A stretch of 64,000 nt of DNA, taken from Fen-1135 sp963705275 (lineage in GTDB: Bacteria; Desulfobacterota; Syntrophia; Syntrophales; UBA2185). The position numbers and the translations under genes are program-made. Below the pieces are notes generated by a model that saw nothing but the letters and a program-made list of their open reading frames with translations, searched no databases and was not told where the DNA came from. Below, piece by piece: positions 15,649 through 24,072 of this stretch; position 1 is the first letter of the stretch, and each line of letters begins with the position of its first letter. The DNA lies in the NCBI GenBank assembly GCA_963705275.1, contig OY970063.1, forward strand, positions 2,170,001-2,234,000. The letters are read 5' to 3'.

Positions 15649-16731
15649 TCATGCTTCCGTAAAGTCAAGCGGCGGTGCTTTTAGAAGAGGTCTGAACCTT
15701 GTCTTGTCATTGGCCTTCATGTATGCTTCGTCGGAGCTTATCCATCCCCTATTGTAAAGTTCCCAGATGGAGTCGTCGAGCAACTGCATACCATACTTTC
15801 TGCCGGTCTGTATCATTGAAGGAATCTGGAAGGTCTTTGATTCCCGTATGAGATTGCGAACTGCCGAATTGGCGATCATAATCTCCAGCGCTACACAACG
15901 CCCCTTCCTGTCAATCCGCTTGAAGAGAACCTGGGAAATAACCGCCCGGATACCATCAGCCAGCGTGGATCGTATCTGCATCTGTTCCTCTGCAGGGAAA
16001 ACCTCAATGATCCTGTCAACAGTTCTGGAGGCGCTGCTTGTATGCAGGGTGGAAAAAACGAGATGCCCCGTGTTGGCCGCTTCGACAGCAAGAGCTATGG
16101 TTTCCATATCCCGCATCTCGCCGACGAGGATTATATCGGGGTCCTCGCGGAGGGCACCGCGAAGAGCCGACGCAAAACTCTTGGTATGAAGGCCGACCTC
16201 CCTGTGATTAATAATGCAGCCCTCACTCTGGTGGACAAATTCGATGGGATCTTCAATCGTAATGATATGATCCTTTCGCAAGCGGTTTGCCTCGTCGATG
16301 ATGGCGGCAAGGGTCGTTGATTTTCCGCATCCTGTCGGACCTGTTACCAGGACAAGTCCTCTCGGCAGGGTGGCCAATTTCGTCAGCACTGGCGGTAGTC
16401 CCAGGTCCTGACACGTCATAATCTTGTTCGGGATTTCTCGGAAAACAGCCGCCACTCCGAATTTCTGTGTGAAGAAATTGGCCCGGTATCTGGCAAGATT
16501 GGAAATTTCGTACGCGAAATCCACATCTCCCGTTTCCTCAAATTGCTTGACCTTATGCTCCGGCGCAATTTCATAGAGTATGGATTTTAGTTCATCGTTA
16601 TTCAGCACGTTGAACTTCACCCGCTCCATCTCACCTCTTATCCTGAGGACCGGCTGCTGGCCTGACACTAGATGCAAGTCTGACGCACCCTGGTCATGCA
16701 TCAACTGGAAGAAGGCATCAATCTTTGCCAT
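15649..16731 (-). CDS. pilT: Twitching motility ATPase PilT
   Basis: This 360-residue protein has the PilT order: N-terminal PAS-like domain (LMHDQGASDLHLVSGQQPVLRIRGEM), Walker A GPTGCGKSTT, Asp box and Walker B ILVGEMRDMETI, and His box GHLVFSTLHT. It retracts type IV pili at the inner membrane, giving twitching motility or surface attachment. The length is close to E. coli/Pseudomonas PilT (about 345). It is the first gene of the unit running to 13875, and its start (MAKIDAFFQLMHD) has a GGAGACTG site nearby. Assignment to PilT rather than PilB is clear from size and the AIRNLIRE-like C-terminal region (VRNLIRESKTFQIPSMIQ). Confidence 0.95.
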   Translation of the reverse strand: MAKIDAFFQLMHDQGASDLHLVSGQQPVLRIRGEMERVKFNVLNNDELKSILYEIAPEHKVKQFEETGDVDFAYEISNLARYRANFFTQKFGVAAVFREIPNKIMTCQDLGLPPVLTKLATLPRGLVLVTGPTGCGKSTTLAAIIDEANRLRKDHIITIEDPIEFVHQSEGCIINHREVGLHTKSFASALRGALREDPDIILVGEMRDMETIALAVEAANTGHLVFSTLHTSSASRTVDRIIEVFPAEEQMQIRSTLADGIRAVISQVLFKRIDRKGRCVALEIMIANSAVRNLIRESKTFQIPSMIQTGRKYGMQLLDDSIWELYNRGWISSDEAYMKANDKTRFRPLLKAPPLDFTEA

Positions 16732-16943
16732 AAACAGTCTCCTTAGTCGTCGTTAAATATAAATTCATGCAAAGCAGGTACATCATCGATCTTCCCGTGA
16801 TCGAGTTTATGAATCTTATGGATGTATCGGAAGAATTGGAAATTTACTTTCTTAAAGCTATAAGATTTCAATCCAACGTGGTCGGAGTATAGGAAAAGGA
16901 TAAATGTTTGTCAAGAGATGAAAAGCCCTTTCTTAACTATTAC

Positions 16944-16971
16944 TTGACACGCGTCACCGGAATCGTATATT
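16944..16971 (+). promoter_or_regulatory. Promoter of the tRNA-Ala gene
   Basis: TTGACA (16944-16949) and TATATT (16966-16971) are 16 nt apart. Transcription would begin near 16978, about 40 nt before the mature tRNA. A perfect -35 is typical of stable-RNA promoters. The rest of the 16732-17019 gap shows nothing else. Confidence 0.75.
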
Positions 16972-17019
16972 ATCGCCGCCAAAGACGGAGTTTTTGCGGG
17001 GCCGGCTTTGAAAGAAAAT

Positions 17020-17095
17020 GGGGATGTAGCTCAACTGGGAGAGCGCGGCGTTCGCAATGCCGAGGTCAGGGGTTCGAGCCCCCTCATCTCCACCA
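17020..17095 (+). tRNA. tRNA-Ala (anticodon CGC)
   Basis: The 76-nt sequence folds as a complete cloverleaf. The acceptor arm is GGGGATG with CATCTCC, the D arm is GCTC/GAGC, the anticodon stem is CGGCG/TGCCG with the loop TTCGCAA, and the T arm is AGGGG-TTCGAGC-CCCCT. The CCA end is encoded. Anticodon CGC reads GCG alanine codons. It has its own promoter and a strong terminator, so it is a single-gene transcript. Confidence 0.97.
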
Positions 17096-17106
17096 GGGAT
17101 AAAAAG

Positions 17107-17150
17107 ACAGGCTGCTTTTTTTGAACGGAAAGCAGCCTGTTTCTTTTTTC
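17107..17150. terminator. Bidirectional intrinsic terminator
   Basis: A perfect 12-bp stem (acaggctgcttt 17107-17118 with aaagcagcctgt 17129-17140) is followed on the plus strand by a TTCTTTTTTC tract and on the minus strand by CTTTTT. It can stop both the tRNA transcript and the convergent gene ending at 17149. Confidence 0.88.
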
Positions 17151-18228
17151 AGAACATCTTAGCAAACTGCCGCTTCTTTCTTTTTTTCCAGTTTCCCCTG
17201 TGGTAGGCGTAGCTTGCAAGGAGCGGCAGTGCTGTAGTCGCTTCGGCAAAGACCATCTGCTCGCAAGCCATGTCCACTTTCCCCCAGGAAGTCGCCTCTT
17301 TTAGTGTGGAGCTGGAACAGGCCCCATCCCTCGCGTCTGCTACGGTAATCTGCACGGCATATTTGTGCATGGGGGTATCAAACCCAAGAACCTCAGCGCA
17401 TATCACCGTGTCCTGGGCAAAGTTCTTTGGGACTCCGCCGCCGATAATAAGGAGTCCTGTCGTTTGGGCCTTTATCTTGACCATGGTCAGCTCACGAAAA
17501 TCCTTTACCGCGTCGATGGAGACGTGCTTTTCCGGACGCCGGTGCTGGTGCAGGACAAGGCCGAAGCCGGCGCTGCTGTCGGAAAAGGCGGGACAAAAAA
17601 TGGGAACATCGTTTGCATAGGCAACCTGAACCAGAGAATCCTGCTTGACGGCGCGCCCTGCAAGAAATTTTCCCATCTCACATATGAATTCCCGTGATGA
17701 GTATGAACCCGGCGGGAGGGCGTCGGCTATCTCTGTGACAGTTTTATCGCAGACCTGGAGTTCTTCCTCGTCGATATAGGTGTCATAAATCCTATCGATG
17801 TATAGCTTTCTGAGGGTCCGGTCATCAACGTGGGGGCTGCCCTGGTAATGCCTGAATCCCAGGGCCTCAAAAAAATCCATATCGACAATCGTGGCTCCTG
17901 TGGCGACGATCACATCCACCATATTGTGTTTCACGAGATCCGCATACACATGCATGCAGCCGGCGGCGCTCGTGCTTCCCGCTATGGTGAGAATGATGGT
18001 GCAGTCTTCATCCACCAGCATCCTGTCATAGATGTCCGCGGCCTGGGCGAGGTCTCTTGCCGAAAAGGACATCCCTCTCATGGCATCGATGATATCAACT
18101 GCATTGAATGATTTTATGTCAATGTGTGCAACCGGCGTCTTCAGATATTCCTTCTTTTCCATAATCTCCTCGGTGATTTTTTTGATCCCAGGATTATCAG
18201 TTGGCTTAAGCCCCCCGACTTTCGCCAA
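17149..18228 (-). CDS. Deoxyhypusine-synthase-family protein
   Basis: This 359-residue protein is clearly a homologue of deoxyhypusine synthase. NAD-site segments TIAGSTSAAG (81-90), VATGATIVDMDF (108-119) and GGGVPKNF (263-270) are present, and the active-site lysine is Lys317 in EATSWGKVD, matching the catalytic SWGK motif. In eukaryotes and archaea the enzyme transfers an aminobutyl group from spermidine to eIF5A. Bacteria lack eIF5A, so this enzyme probably makes a polyamine (homospermidine-like) or modifies another amine. The start codon is uncertain: TTG at 18228 has AGGG 9 nt upstream, while an ATG at 18162 (MEKKEYLK) follows GAGGAG at short spacing. Confidence 0.87.
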   Translation of the reverse strand: MAKVGGLKPTDNPGIKKITEEIMEKKEYLKTPVAHIDIKSFNAVDIIDAMRGMSFSARDLAQAADIYDRMLVDEDCTIILTIAGSTSAAGCMHVYADLVKHNMVDVIVATGATIVDMDFFEALGFRHYQGSPHVDDRTLRKLYIDRIYDTYIDEEELQVCDKTVTEIADALPPGSYSSREFICEMGKFLAGRAVKQDSLVQVAYANDVPIFCPAFSDSSAGFGLVLHQHRRPEKHVSIDAVKDFRELTMVKIKAQTTGLLIIGGGVPKNFAQDTVICAEVLGFDTPMHKYAVQITVADARDGACSSSTLKEATSWGKVDMACEQMVFAEATTALPLLASYAYHRGNWKKRKKRQFAKMF

Positions 18229-18381
18229 TAAGAATGCCCTTTTGTCGAGCCAAGTATAAGGAATGAGAGCTTTCTATGTCAAGGCAATTCGGCGACAAGT
18301 GCCGTCTGCGCCGCCCTTCGATTTCAGCGGGCTCGCATGAGAGATTTTTTTCAACGGATGAGTGGTGATTTGGAAAATTAA

Positions 18382-18406
18382 GGCCCCCACTCTGAGAATG
18401 GGGGCC
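18382..18406 (-). terminator. Terminator of the BKACE operon
   Basis: A perfect 8-bp GC-rich stem (ggccccca / tgggggcc) with a 9-nt loop sits just after the last gene of the operon, followed on the minus strand by TTAATTTTCC. Confidence 0.75.
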
Positions 18407-18415
18407 CTCAGTTCT

Positions 18416-19345
18416 TCAGAAATTTACCTTGTCGATTCCTTTGAGACGGAGGATCTGTCTTGCCTCGTCCGGTGTGGCTGGTTCTATGCCAAGCTCACGG
18501 GCAATGCGGGCTATCTTTGCGACCTGTTCCGCACTGCTCTGTGCCATAACCCCCTTGTCAAGAAAAAGGTTGTCCTCCAGTCCTACACGGACGTTGCCGC
18601 CTATGAGGAGAGACTGGGTACAGATGGAGAATTGGGCGCGCCCAGCCACGCAGACGGAAAACTCGAAATTCCCTGCCCCTATGAGCCGCTTGGTGTAGTC
18701 GACCAGGAACATCAGGTTCTCCGGACTCGGAGTGATCCCCCCGAGGACCCCCATGACATACTGAATGTAGACGGGCTTCTTCACCTGGCCCCTCTCGATC
18801 ATGAAGGCGACGTTGTTGATCATGCCAGAGTCATAGACCTCGAATTCAGGCTTCGTGTCGTTGGCCTGGAAGATGGCCGCAAACTCCCGCATGGACTTGA
18901 AGGTGTTGGGGAAGATGAAATCCTCCGTGAAGCCCAGGTACTGTTTCTCCCAGTCGAATTTGAAATCCTTGTACCGATCAAGAGCATGAAAGAGAGCGAA
19001 GTTGACCGAACCGGCATTAAACGAACCCAGTTCCGGCTTGAAGGTGGAAACGGGAATGAGCCTCTGCTCAGCCGTCATCCCCAACCCCCCGCCGGTGGTA
19101 ATACACACGACGATGTTGCAACGACTCTTGATGGAGGTGATGATCTCCTTGATGAGGTTGATCTCCGGTGCAGGCCGCCCCGTCTCAGGATCACGGGCGT
19201 GAATGTGACAGACCGCCGCCCCCGCCTCATAGGCTCGTACCGCATCGTCGGCGATCTGCTTGGGCGTGATCGGCAAATATTTCGACATGCTCGGGGTATG
19301 AATACTCCCCGTTATGGCCGCGGTGATAACGGCTTTTTCTTTCAT
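18416..19345 (-). CDS. Beta-keto acid cleavage enzyme (BKACE, DUF849)
   Basis: This 309-residue zinc enzyme belongs to the family of 3-keto-5-aminohexanoate cleavage enzyme. It condenses a beta-keto acid with acetyl-CoA, giving acetoacetate plus a new acyl-CoA. Zinc ligands His47 and His49 are visible in CHIHARDPETGRP and the late Glu in VGLEDN. Other family marks are TTGGGLGMTAEQRL, KPELGSFNAGSVNF, YDSGMINN and YIQYVMGVLGGI. The substrate differs between subfamilies (3-keto-5-aminohexanoate, dehydrocarnitine, others), and I cannot assign it from sequence alone. It is the last gene of a five-function operon with a permease, two dehydrogenases and a CoA-transferase, pointing to catabolism of a hydroxy or keto acid. 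Confidence 0.93.
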   Translation of the reverse strand: MKEKAVITAAITGSIHTPSMSKYLPITPKQIADDAVRAYEAGAAVCHIHARDPETGRPAPEINLIKEIITSIKSRCNIVVCITTGGGLGMTAEQRLIPVSTFKPELGSFNAGSVNFALFHALDRYKDFKFDWEKQYLGFTEDFIFPNTFKSMREFAAIFQANDTKPEFEVYDSGMINNVAFMIERGQVKKPVYIQYVMGVLGGITPSPENLMFLVDYTKRLIGAGNFEFSVCVAGRAQFSICTQSLLIGGNVRVGLEDNLFLDKGVMAQSSAEQVAKIARIARELGIEPATPDEARQILRLKGIDKVNF

Positions 19346-19441
19346 ATGGGTTTGCTCCTTTTGCTGTCCATTTGTTAATTTATCGTCGTTCTAGTCTTCA
19401 GTGCGATCATACCAACGATCCAAAGTAAACAAATTCTAAAC

Positions 19442-20353
19442 CTATTTTTTGGGGTTCGGACTCAGAAAGTCAGGATTCTGGATTTCAGGATTGGGATATG
19501 TATAGAATCCTTTCCCGGTCTTTACACCCAATTCGCCTTTCTTTATCTTTTCCATCAGTGCGTCAGGAGGTTTATCCTTCGGGTCTTTCGAATGGTTATA
19601 ATAAGACATCTCGATATTGTAGACTACGTCTAAACCGATGGAGTCCATGAGGGAAAATACTCCAAACTTGGTTCCTGTGAATATCCGCCAGGCGCGATCG
19701 ATATCCCGGAAATCGACAAAATCATTTCCCCACATGTAGAGTGACTGTTTCTTGATCGCTCGCCAGACACTGTTGAAGCAGAAGCCAAGAATTTCTTTTT
19801 TCACCCTGAGCGGTACGCAGTTCAGTGAGCGAATCCATTCCTCGCCTTTCTGCATAACCTCTGGAAGCGTTTTCGTGCCGCCTGCGAGATCTGCCATGTT
19901 CATACCTTGCAGGGGCAAATAGAAATGCGTGTTTATGCAACGTTCCGGCCTGCCGCTGCTCTCTTCCATCCTCGATACGGGAAGTGAGGAGCTGTTTGTG
20001 GCAAAAATTGTCTTGGGCGGTGCGTTCTCTCCCATCTGCTTGAAGACTTTGCGTTTTACTTCTACATCTTCCGTTACGGCTTCAACAATCAGATCGACAT
20101 CTTTGAGCGCAACAGCGACATCCGTTGAAAACTGAATTTCTTTCTTAATTTTATCCCAAATGTCCCAGGGAATAACGGGATTAATGCCTTTATTCTTAAA
20201 ATCCGTAACCAGTCTGTTATAGGTATCATCAAAAGCGCCGGCCCGGGTGTCGTATACGGTGACCCTGTAACCGCAATACGCGGTAAGGAGCGCTATTTGC
20301 GTACCCAAAAAGCCCGTACCGACTACGGCAACACGTTCAAATGGTTTTTTCAT
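19442..20353 (-). CDS. 3-hydroxyacyl-CoA dehydrogenase family protein
   Basis: This 303-residue protein has an N-terminal NAD-binding Rossmann fold (VAVVGTGFLGTQIALLTAYCGYRVTVYD). The catalytic region is FATNSSSLPVSRMEE followed by the His-containing CINTHFYLPLQGM. The usual family motif HFFNP is replaced by HFYLP, so substrate handling may differ. The helical C-terminal domain begins near residue 190. The enzyme would interconvert a 3-hydroxyacyl-CoA (or free 3-hydroxy acid) and the 3-keto form with NAD. It is the fourth gene of the operon. A 79-bp gap separates it from the CoA-transferase and a 96-bp gap from the BKACE gene. Confidence 0.9.
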   Translation of the reverse strand: MKKPFERVAVVGTGFLGTQIALLTAYCGYRVTVYDTRAGAFDDTYNRLVTDFKNKGINPVIPWDIWDKIKKEIQFSTDVAVALKDVDLIVEAVTEDVEVKRKVFKQMGENAPPKTIFATNSSSLPVSRMEESSGRPERCINTHFYLPLQGMNMADLAGGTKTLPEVMQKGEEWIRSLNCVPLRVKKEILGFCFNSVWRAIKKQSLYMWGNDFVDFRDIDRAWRIFTGTKFGVFSLMDSIGLDVVYNIEMSYYNHSKDPKDKPPDALMEKIKKGELGVKTGKGFYTYPNPEIQNPDFLSPNPKK

Positions 20354-20432
20354 AAATCCTCCTAACTAATAACTTTATTGTTTCTGTGCTACGCCTGTCT
20401 CAGACTGCTCTTACAGACGTGGCACAATTGTC

Positions 20433-21719
20433 TTACGCCCTGATCAATCCTACTTCTATTGCCTGCTTTCTCAATCCCTCACGAAAATCGGGATGGGCTA
20501 TGCCGACCATCGCTTTGACGCGTTCCGGTATCGTTCTCAGGTAGAGATCTGCGACCCCATGCTCAGTCACCATGTACATCACAGCCGATCTCGGTGTCGT
20601 CACAGCTGCCCCAGGAAGGAGCTCAGAGGTGATCGTGGATTTGATCCCATCTTTGGTCTCGATGGTCGAAGGTAAGCAGAGAAAACTTTTCCCGCCTTTT
20701 GACAGGGCTGCCCCCGTCACAAAATCTAGCTGCCCGCCGGTGGAACTGTACTGGAAGAAGCCGACCGATTCGGAGCAGGCCTGGCCCGTGAGATCCGCCA
20801 TCAGGGTGCCGTTGATAGAGACGAAATTGTCGACCTTGGCGATTTCAGAGGGATCATTCACGATCCGGTTCGGAATCAATTCTACCCTGGGGTCGGCCAT
20901 GAAATTATAAAGTTCAACACTTCCCAGTCCAAAACCGGCGACCATCTTGCCGGTCACGGCGCCCACTTTAACGAGGTGCATCATGGAGTCCGTAAACATT
21001 TCGGTATGAATGGATAAGTTTTTCTTGGACTCCAGCCTATAGCCGATAGCGTTTGCGAGCCCCCCCACACCGAACTGGATAGCGGCGCCGTCCGGAATAT
21101 AGGGGACAAGGTTGTCCGCAATCTTGTTGTCGGTTTCCGTGGGAGTTGCCAGGGGAAGCGGAGGAAGCGGGTGATCGAACTCGCAGATGGTGTCGACCTT
21201 GCTCACATGAATGCGATGTTCAATTCCGTTCACTTTCGGCTGTGCTTTATTGACCTGAACGACGATTCTCTCGGCCACATCCGCCACCATGCCATTCCAG
21301 GAGACGCCCATGGCGCCGTACGTCATGTAACCCTCATCGTCCGGAGGAGAAACTTCCGTCGCCAGGACATTGGCCTTGAAATAATCCCTCAAGTAGATGT
21401 GCACCTTGGAAAATGTAACTGAGTTGATGGTGATGTTACCGACCTTGAAGAAGTTCCTCTCATAAGGGCCGTAAAACATGGTATGGGCATTGATCCTTCC
21501 GATGAATTTCGGATCCTTCATGAATTTAAATGGGTGCAGATACAGGCCGGAGATCACGTGGACATCCTGCAATTCGTCAACACGGTCTGCAAGGGCTTCC
21601 AGCAGCTGAATGGGTGCACCTGAACAAGGCGCGAACCAGATCCTGTCGCCCGATTTAATTGTAGCAGCAGCTTTCTCGACAGAGACAAGTTTGCTGTTAT
21701 AAATTTGTTTCCAGTCCAT
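20433..21719 (-). CDS. Acetyl-CoA hydrolase/CoA-transferase family protein
   Basis: This 428-residue protein is similar to 4-hydroxybutyrate or acetate CoA-transferases. It has the two-lobed layout, with the GVGGLANAIG turn (217-226) and the probable catalytic Glu240 in SIHTEMFTDSMM, the residue that forms the glutamyl-CoA intermediate. The C-terminal lobe carries the GGQLDFVTGAALSKGGKSF pattern. In this operon it would activate a carboxylate with CoA from an acyl-CoA donor, or recycle CoA from the acyl-CoA released by BKACE. Substrate is not determinable. A 50-bp gap follows the upstream dehydrogenase gene. Confidence 0.92.
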   Translation of the reverse strand: MDWKQIYNSKLVSVEKAAATIKSGDRIWFAPCSGAPIQLLEALADRVDELQDVHVISGLYLHPFKFMKDPKFIGRINAHTMFYGPYERNFFKVGNITINSVTFSKVHIYLRDYFKANVLATEVSPPDDEGYMTYGAMGVSWNGMVADVAERIVVQVNKAQPKVNGIEHRIHVSKVDTICEFDHPLPPLPLATPTETDNKIADNLVPYIPDGAAIQFGVGGLANAIGYRLESKKNLSIHTEMFTDSMMHLVKVGAVTGKMVAGFGLGSVELYNFMADPRVELIPNRIVNDPSEIAKVDNFVSINGTLMADLTGQACSESVGFFQYSSTGGQLDFVTGAALSKGGKSFLCLPSTIETKDGIKSTITSELLPGAAVTTPRSAVMYMVTEHGVADLYLRTIPERVKAMVGIAHPDFREGLRKQAIEVGLIRA

Positions 21720-21769
21720 TGTATTCCCCTCCTCTCCCTTTTCGGAGGAACAGATATTTGCATTAGAGT

Positions 21770-22735
21770 CTAGAGTTTTTTCAAAAATTTCAGAATTTCA
21801 ATGAGGCCGTCGTCGCGCCACCTGGTAATTTCTTCATTGTTGCGGCCTTGTTCAGGGGCACGGTTCATTATTTCTTTGTTAACGCCTTCCTGGGCCGTTT
21901 CAGCCCAGCCCGGCGGCCACTTCTTCCAGACGGCCATGTCGCCCCACCACAACTCTATAGATGGCCCGACGTGTTTGAGGAGACCCTGAATTCCATGCGG
22001 GCCGCCTCCCAAATGATAGATGAGATTCGGACCCATGAGGGCGTAGCGCAGTCCCGGTCCGTAGCACACGGCCTTGTCGACATCCTCCACAGAGCAGACG
22101 CCCCTCACCACGAGATCGACGGCTTCCCGGTACAGTCCCATGGCCAGCCGGTTGGCGATGAACCCGAGGGCCTCCTTCTGCAGGACTACGGGTTCCTTGC
22201 CGATGGATTTATAGAATGCGTAGGTTTTCTCCACCGTTTCTGCCGCCGTTTTTTGCCCCTTATTGATTTCGACAAGCGGGATAAGGTGAGGGGGATTGTA
22301 AGGGTGTGCGCCGATACATCTCTCAGGGTGCTTTGAGTCCTTCGCAATCTCCGATATAAGGAGACCGGAGGTGCTGCTCGCGAAGATAGTGTCTGTCGCC
22401 GCGTGCTTGTCCACCTCTGCAAGCAGGGCCTGTTTGACATCATAATGCTCGAGTACGGACTCCTGGATGAACTGAACGCCCTTTACTGCCTCCTCGATGT
22501 TCGGCGTATATTTCGCAAGACTGAGAGCTACGTTCATCTTGTCTGCCGTGAGGATGCCTTTCCCGACGAGATATTTCATGTTTCCCACGATGCGGCCCCG
22601 GGCGATTTTCAGGGCCTCATCGCTGATGTCATAGACGTGGACGGGAATACCCTTCCAGAGGAAATTGGTTGCCCAGCTCGATCCGATCATCCCTCCTCCA
22701 AGGACTGCGGCTTTTTTGATTTCAGGCTTCTTCAT
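21770..22735 (-). CDS. 3-hydroxyacyl-CoA/carnitine-dehydrogenase-like protein
   Basis: This 321-residue NAD-dependent enzyme has the Rossmann motif AVLGGGMIGSSWA and the catalytic region ASSTSGLLISEIA followed by GAHPYNPPHLIPLVE. The segment GPGLRYALMGPNLIYHLGGG is characteristic of the carnitine-dehydrogenase/lambda-crystallin subgroup, which oxidises free 3-hydroxy acids. The length (321) equals known L-carnitine dehydrogenases. Oxidation of a 3-hydroxy acid to the 3-keto acid would give the BKACE gene in the same operon its substrate. The true substrate (carnitine, gulonate or another hydroxy acid) is unknown. Confidence 0.9.
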   Translation of the reverse strand: MKKPEIKKAAVLGGGMIGSSWATNFLWKGIPVHVYDISDEALKIARGRIVGNMKYLVGKGILTADKMNVALSLAKYTPNIEEAVKGVQFIQESVLEHYDVKQALLAEVDKHAATDTIFASSTSGLLISEIAKDSKHPERCIGAHPYNPPHLIPLVEINKGQKTAAETVEKTYAFYKSIGKEPVVLQKEALGFIANRLAMGLYREAVDLVVRGVCSVEDVDKAVCYGPGLRYALMGPNLIYHLGGGPHGIQGLLKHVGPSIELWWGDMAVWKKWPPGWAETAQEGVNKEIMNRAPEQGRNNEEITRWRDDGLIEILKFLKKL

Positions 22736-22759
22736 GTATTCCTCCTCCCCGCGTATCGG

Positions 22760-23374
22760 TTAACCGTAAATCATGATGCCTAGCGGGATCGCGAAGAAAA
22801 GGGCTATCGTTGTCGCGACAACATGTCCAAAGAAAATGTGCTTATAGGCGTTGCCATGCACGAGCCCGGCGACCGCAAGCATCGTAATGACGGCCCCGTT
22901 ATGAGGCATCGCATCGAATGCACCGGAAGACATCGCGGCAATCCTGTGAATCAGATCGGGGCTCAGGCCGAGGGCAAGATACTTGGGCGCCATGGTTTCC
23001 AGGATAATTCCCAGGCCTCCGGATGCGGATCCTGTAATGGCCGCCATGATATTTGTGGCCACCGAAAGGGAGATAATGGGGTGCATGGGAAGCGTCAGCA
23101 ACCAGGCTGAGACGACTTTGAACCCGGCTGTTGCGGCCACGGCCATTCCGTAGCCGACGTCCGCGCAGGTGTTCACGATGGGGATAACGGTGTTCAGGGC
23201 GCCTTTGTTAAGGGTAGAGAGCATATCGGTGTAGTACTTCCAGAAGAGGATAATGCAGGCCACCACGCCGCCGGTCAGGGCGACAACTACATCTTTCTTG
23301 ATATATGGCATATCCACGTTGAGCAGTACGAGGACGACAACCGGTGGAATCAGGCTCAACCATACATTCGGCAT
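22760..23374 (-). CDS. GntP-type permease, C-terminal fragment
   Basis: These 204 residues, beginning MPNVWLSLIPPVVVLVLLN, form the second half of a GntP/gluconate-family proton symporter. The family features GGVVACIILFWKYYTDML, TGSASGGLGIILETMAPK and MPHNGAVITMLAVAGL are present. It overlaps the N-terminal fragment by 19 nt in a different frame. Joined with one base gained or lost near 23365, the two make a normal permease of about 440 residues. Either this is a real frameshift (sequence error or mutation) or the two halves are made as separate polypeptides. An internal ATG at 23374 would allow the latter by translational coupling. Confidence 0.8.
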   Translation of the reverse strand: MPNVWLSLIPPVVVLVLLNVDMPYIKKDVVVALTGGVVACIILFWKYYTDMLSTLNKGALNTVIPIVNTCADVGYGMAVAATAGFKVVSAWLLTLPMHPIISLSVATNIMAAITGSASGGLGIILETMAPKYLALGLSPDLIHRIAAMSSGAFDAMPHNGAVITMLAVAGLVHGNAYKHIFFGHVVATTIALFFAIPLGIMIYG

Positions 23375-24072
23375 CGGGCCAGTTGTGGGACTCCAGCTCC
23401 GAAGACTCCGGGCGCCGGTTCTTCGTACACTTCGCCCTTAGCCTTGGCCTTCTTCAAGATATAACGGAAATACAAAACATTAAAGGTAGCGACAATAAAC
23501 GCTCCGCACAAGCCTACCAAGGGAGCAGAAGTGGGTGAAGAGGCCATGTATTTTGTGGGCATGATATTCTGTATCTGGGGAGTGCCCGGAAGCATGGTCA
23601 TCGTCAGTGAGGCCGCTCCAAAGATGAATGGCGCCATGAAGAGATGCCAGGGAAGATTCAACTGTTTGAAGAGAGGCCGCGCGATCGGAATAACCGCGAA
23701 GACGACGACAAACAGACTCACGCCGCCATAGGTGAGGCACAGGGCGACGAGCGCAACAGCCAGCATCATCCGCATGGGATTCTCTTTTCCGGTGACTCTC
23801 AGTATGCCTTCGGCAATGGAGCGAGCCGCCTGGCCGTCCTCCATGAATTTGCCGAACACGGAACCGGCGAGAAATATGAGATAGAATCTGCCCGCGTAAT
23901 TGACGAATCCTTTCATATAGGGTCCCGTCATCGTTTGCATGATGTTCATGTCGGAGAAAGTCGATACGATGACGACGGCAAGAGGGGCGATGATGATGAT
24001 GTGCCAGCCCCTGAGCGCCAGGACGACAATAAACGCCAATGATATGATAATTCCAATAACACTCCAGTCCAT
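23356..24072 (-). CDS. GntP-type permease, N-terminal fragment
   Basis: These 238 residues start MDWSVIGIIISLAFIVVLAL and contain six or more membrane helices typical of the first half of GntP permeases (importers of gluconate and other hydroxy acids). The diagnostic middle region is TYGGVSLFVVVFAVIPIARPLF followed by MTMLPGTPQIQNIMPTKYM. The frame closes after EEPAPGVFGAGVPQL with a short out-of-frame tail, where the normal family continues into the next fragment. It opens the catabolic operon and implies uptake of a small anionic hydroxy acid. A GGAGGATGC site precedes the ATG. Confidence 0.82.
   Translation of the reverse strand: MDWSVIGIIISLAFIVVLALRGWHIIIIAPLAVVIVSTFSDMNIMQTMTGPYMKGFVNYAGRFYLIFLAGSVFGKFMEDGQAARSIAEGILRVTGKENPMRMMLAVALVALCLTYGGVSLFVVVFAVIPIARPLFKQLNLPWHLFMAPFIFGAASLTMTMLPGTPQIQNIMPTKYMASSPTSAPLVGLCGAFIVATFNVLYFRYILKKAKAKGEVYEEPAPGVFGAGVPQLARCRMYG

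Noticed and set aside
18362..19378. 338-codon plus-strand open frame
   Set aside because: Antisense of the BKACE gene with its zinc motifs; the translation is low in hydrophobic structure and has no family pattern.
23356..23358. TGA between the two permease fragments as a Sec codon
   Set aside because: The continuing homology is in a different reading frame, so recoding of the TGA cannot join the fragments. A frameshift is needed.
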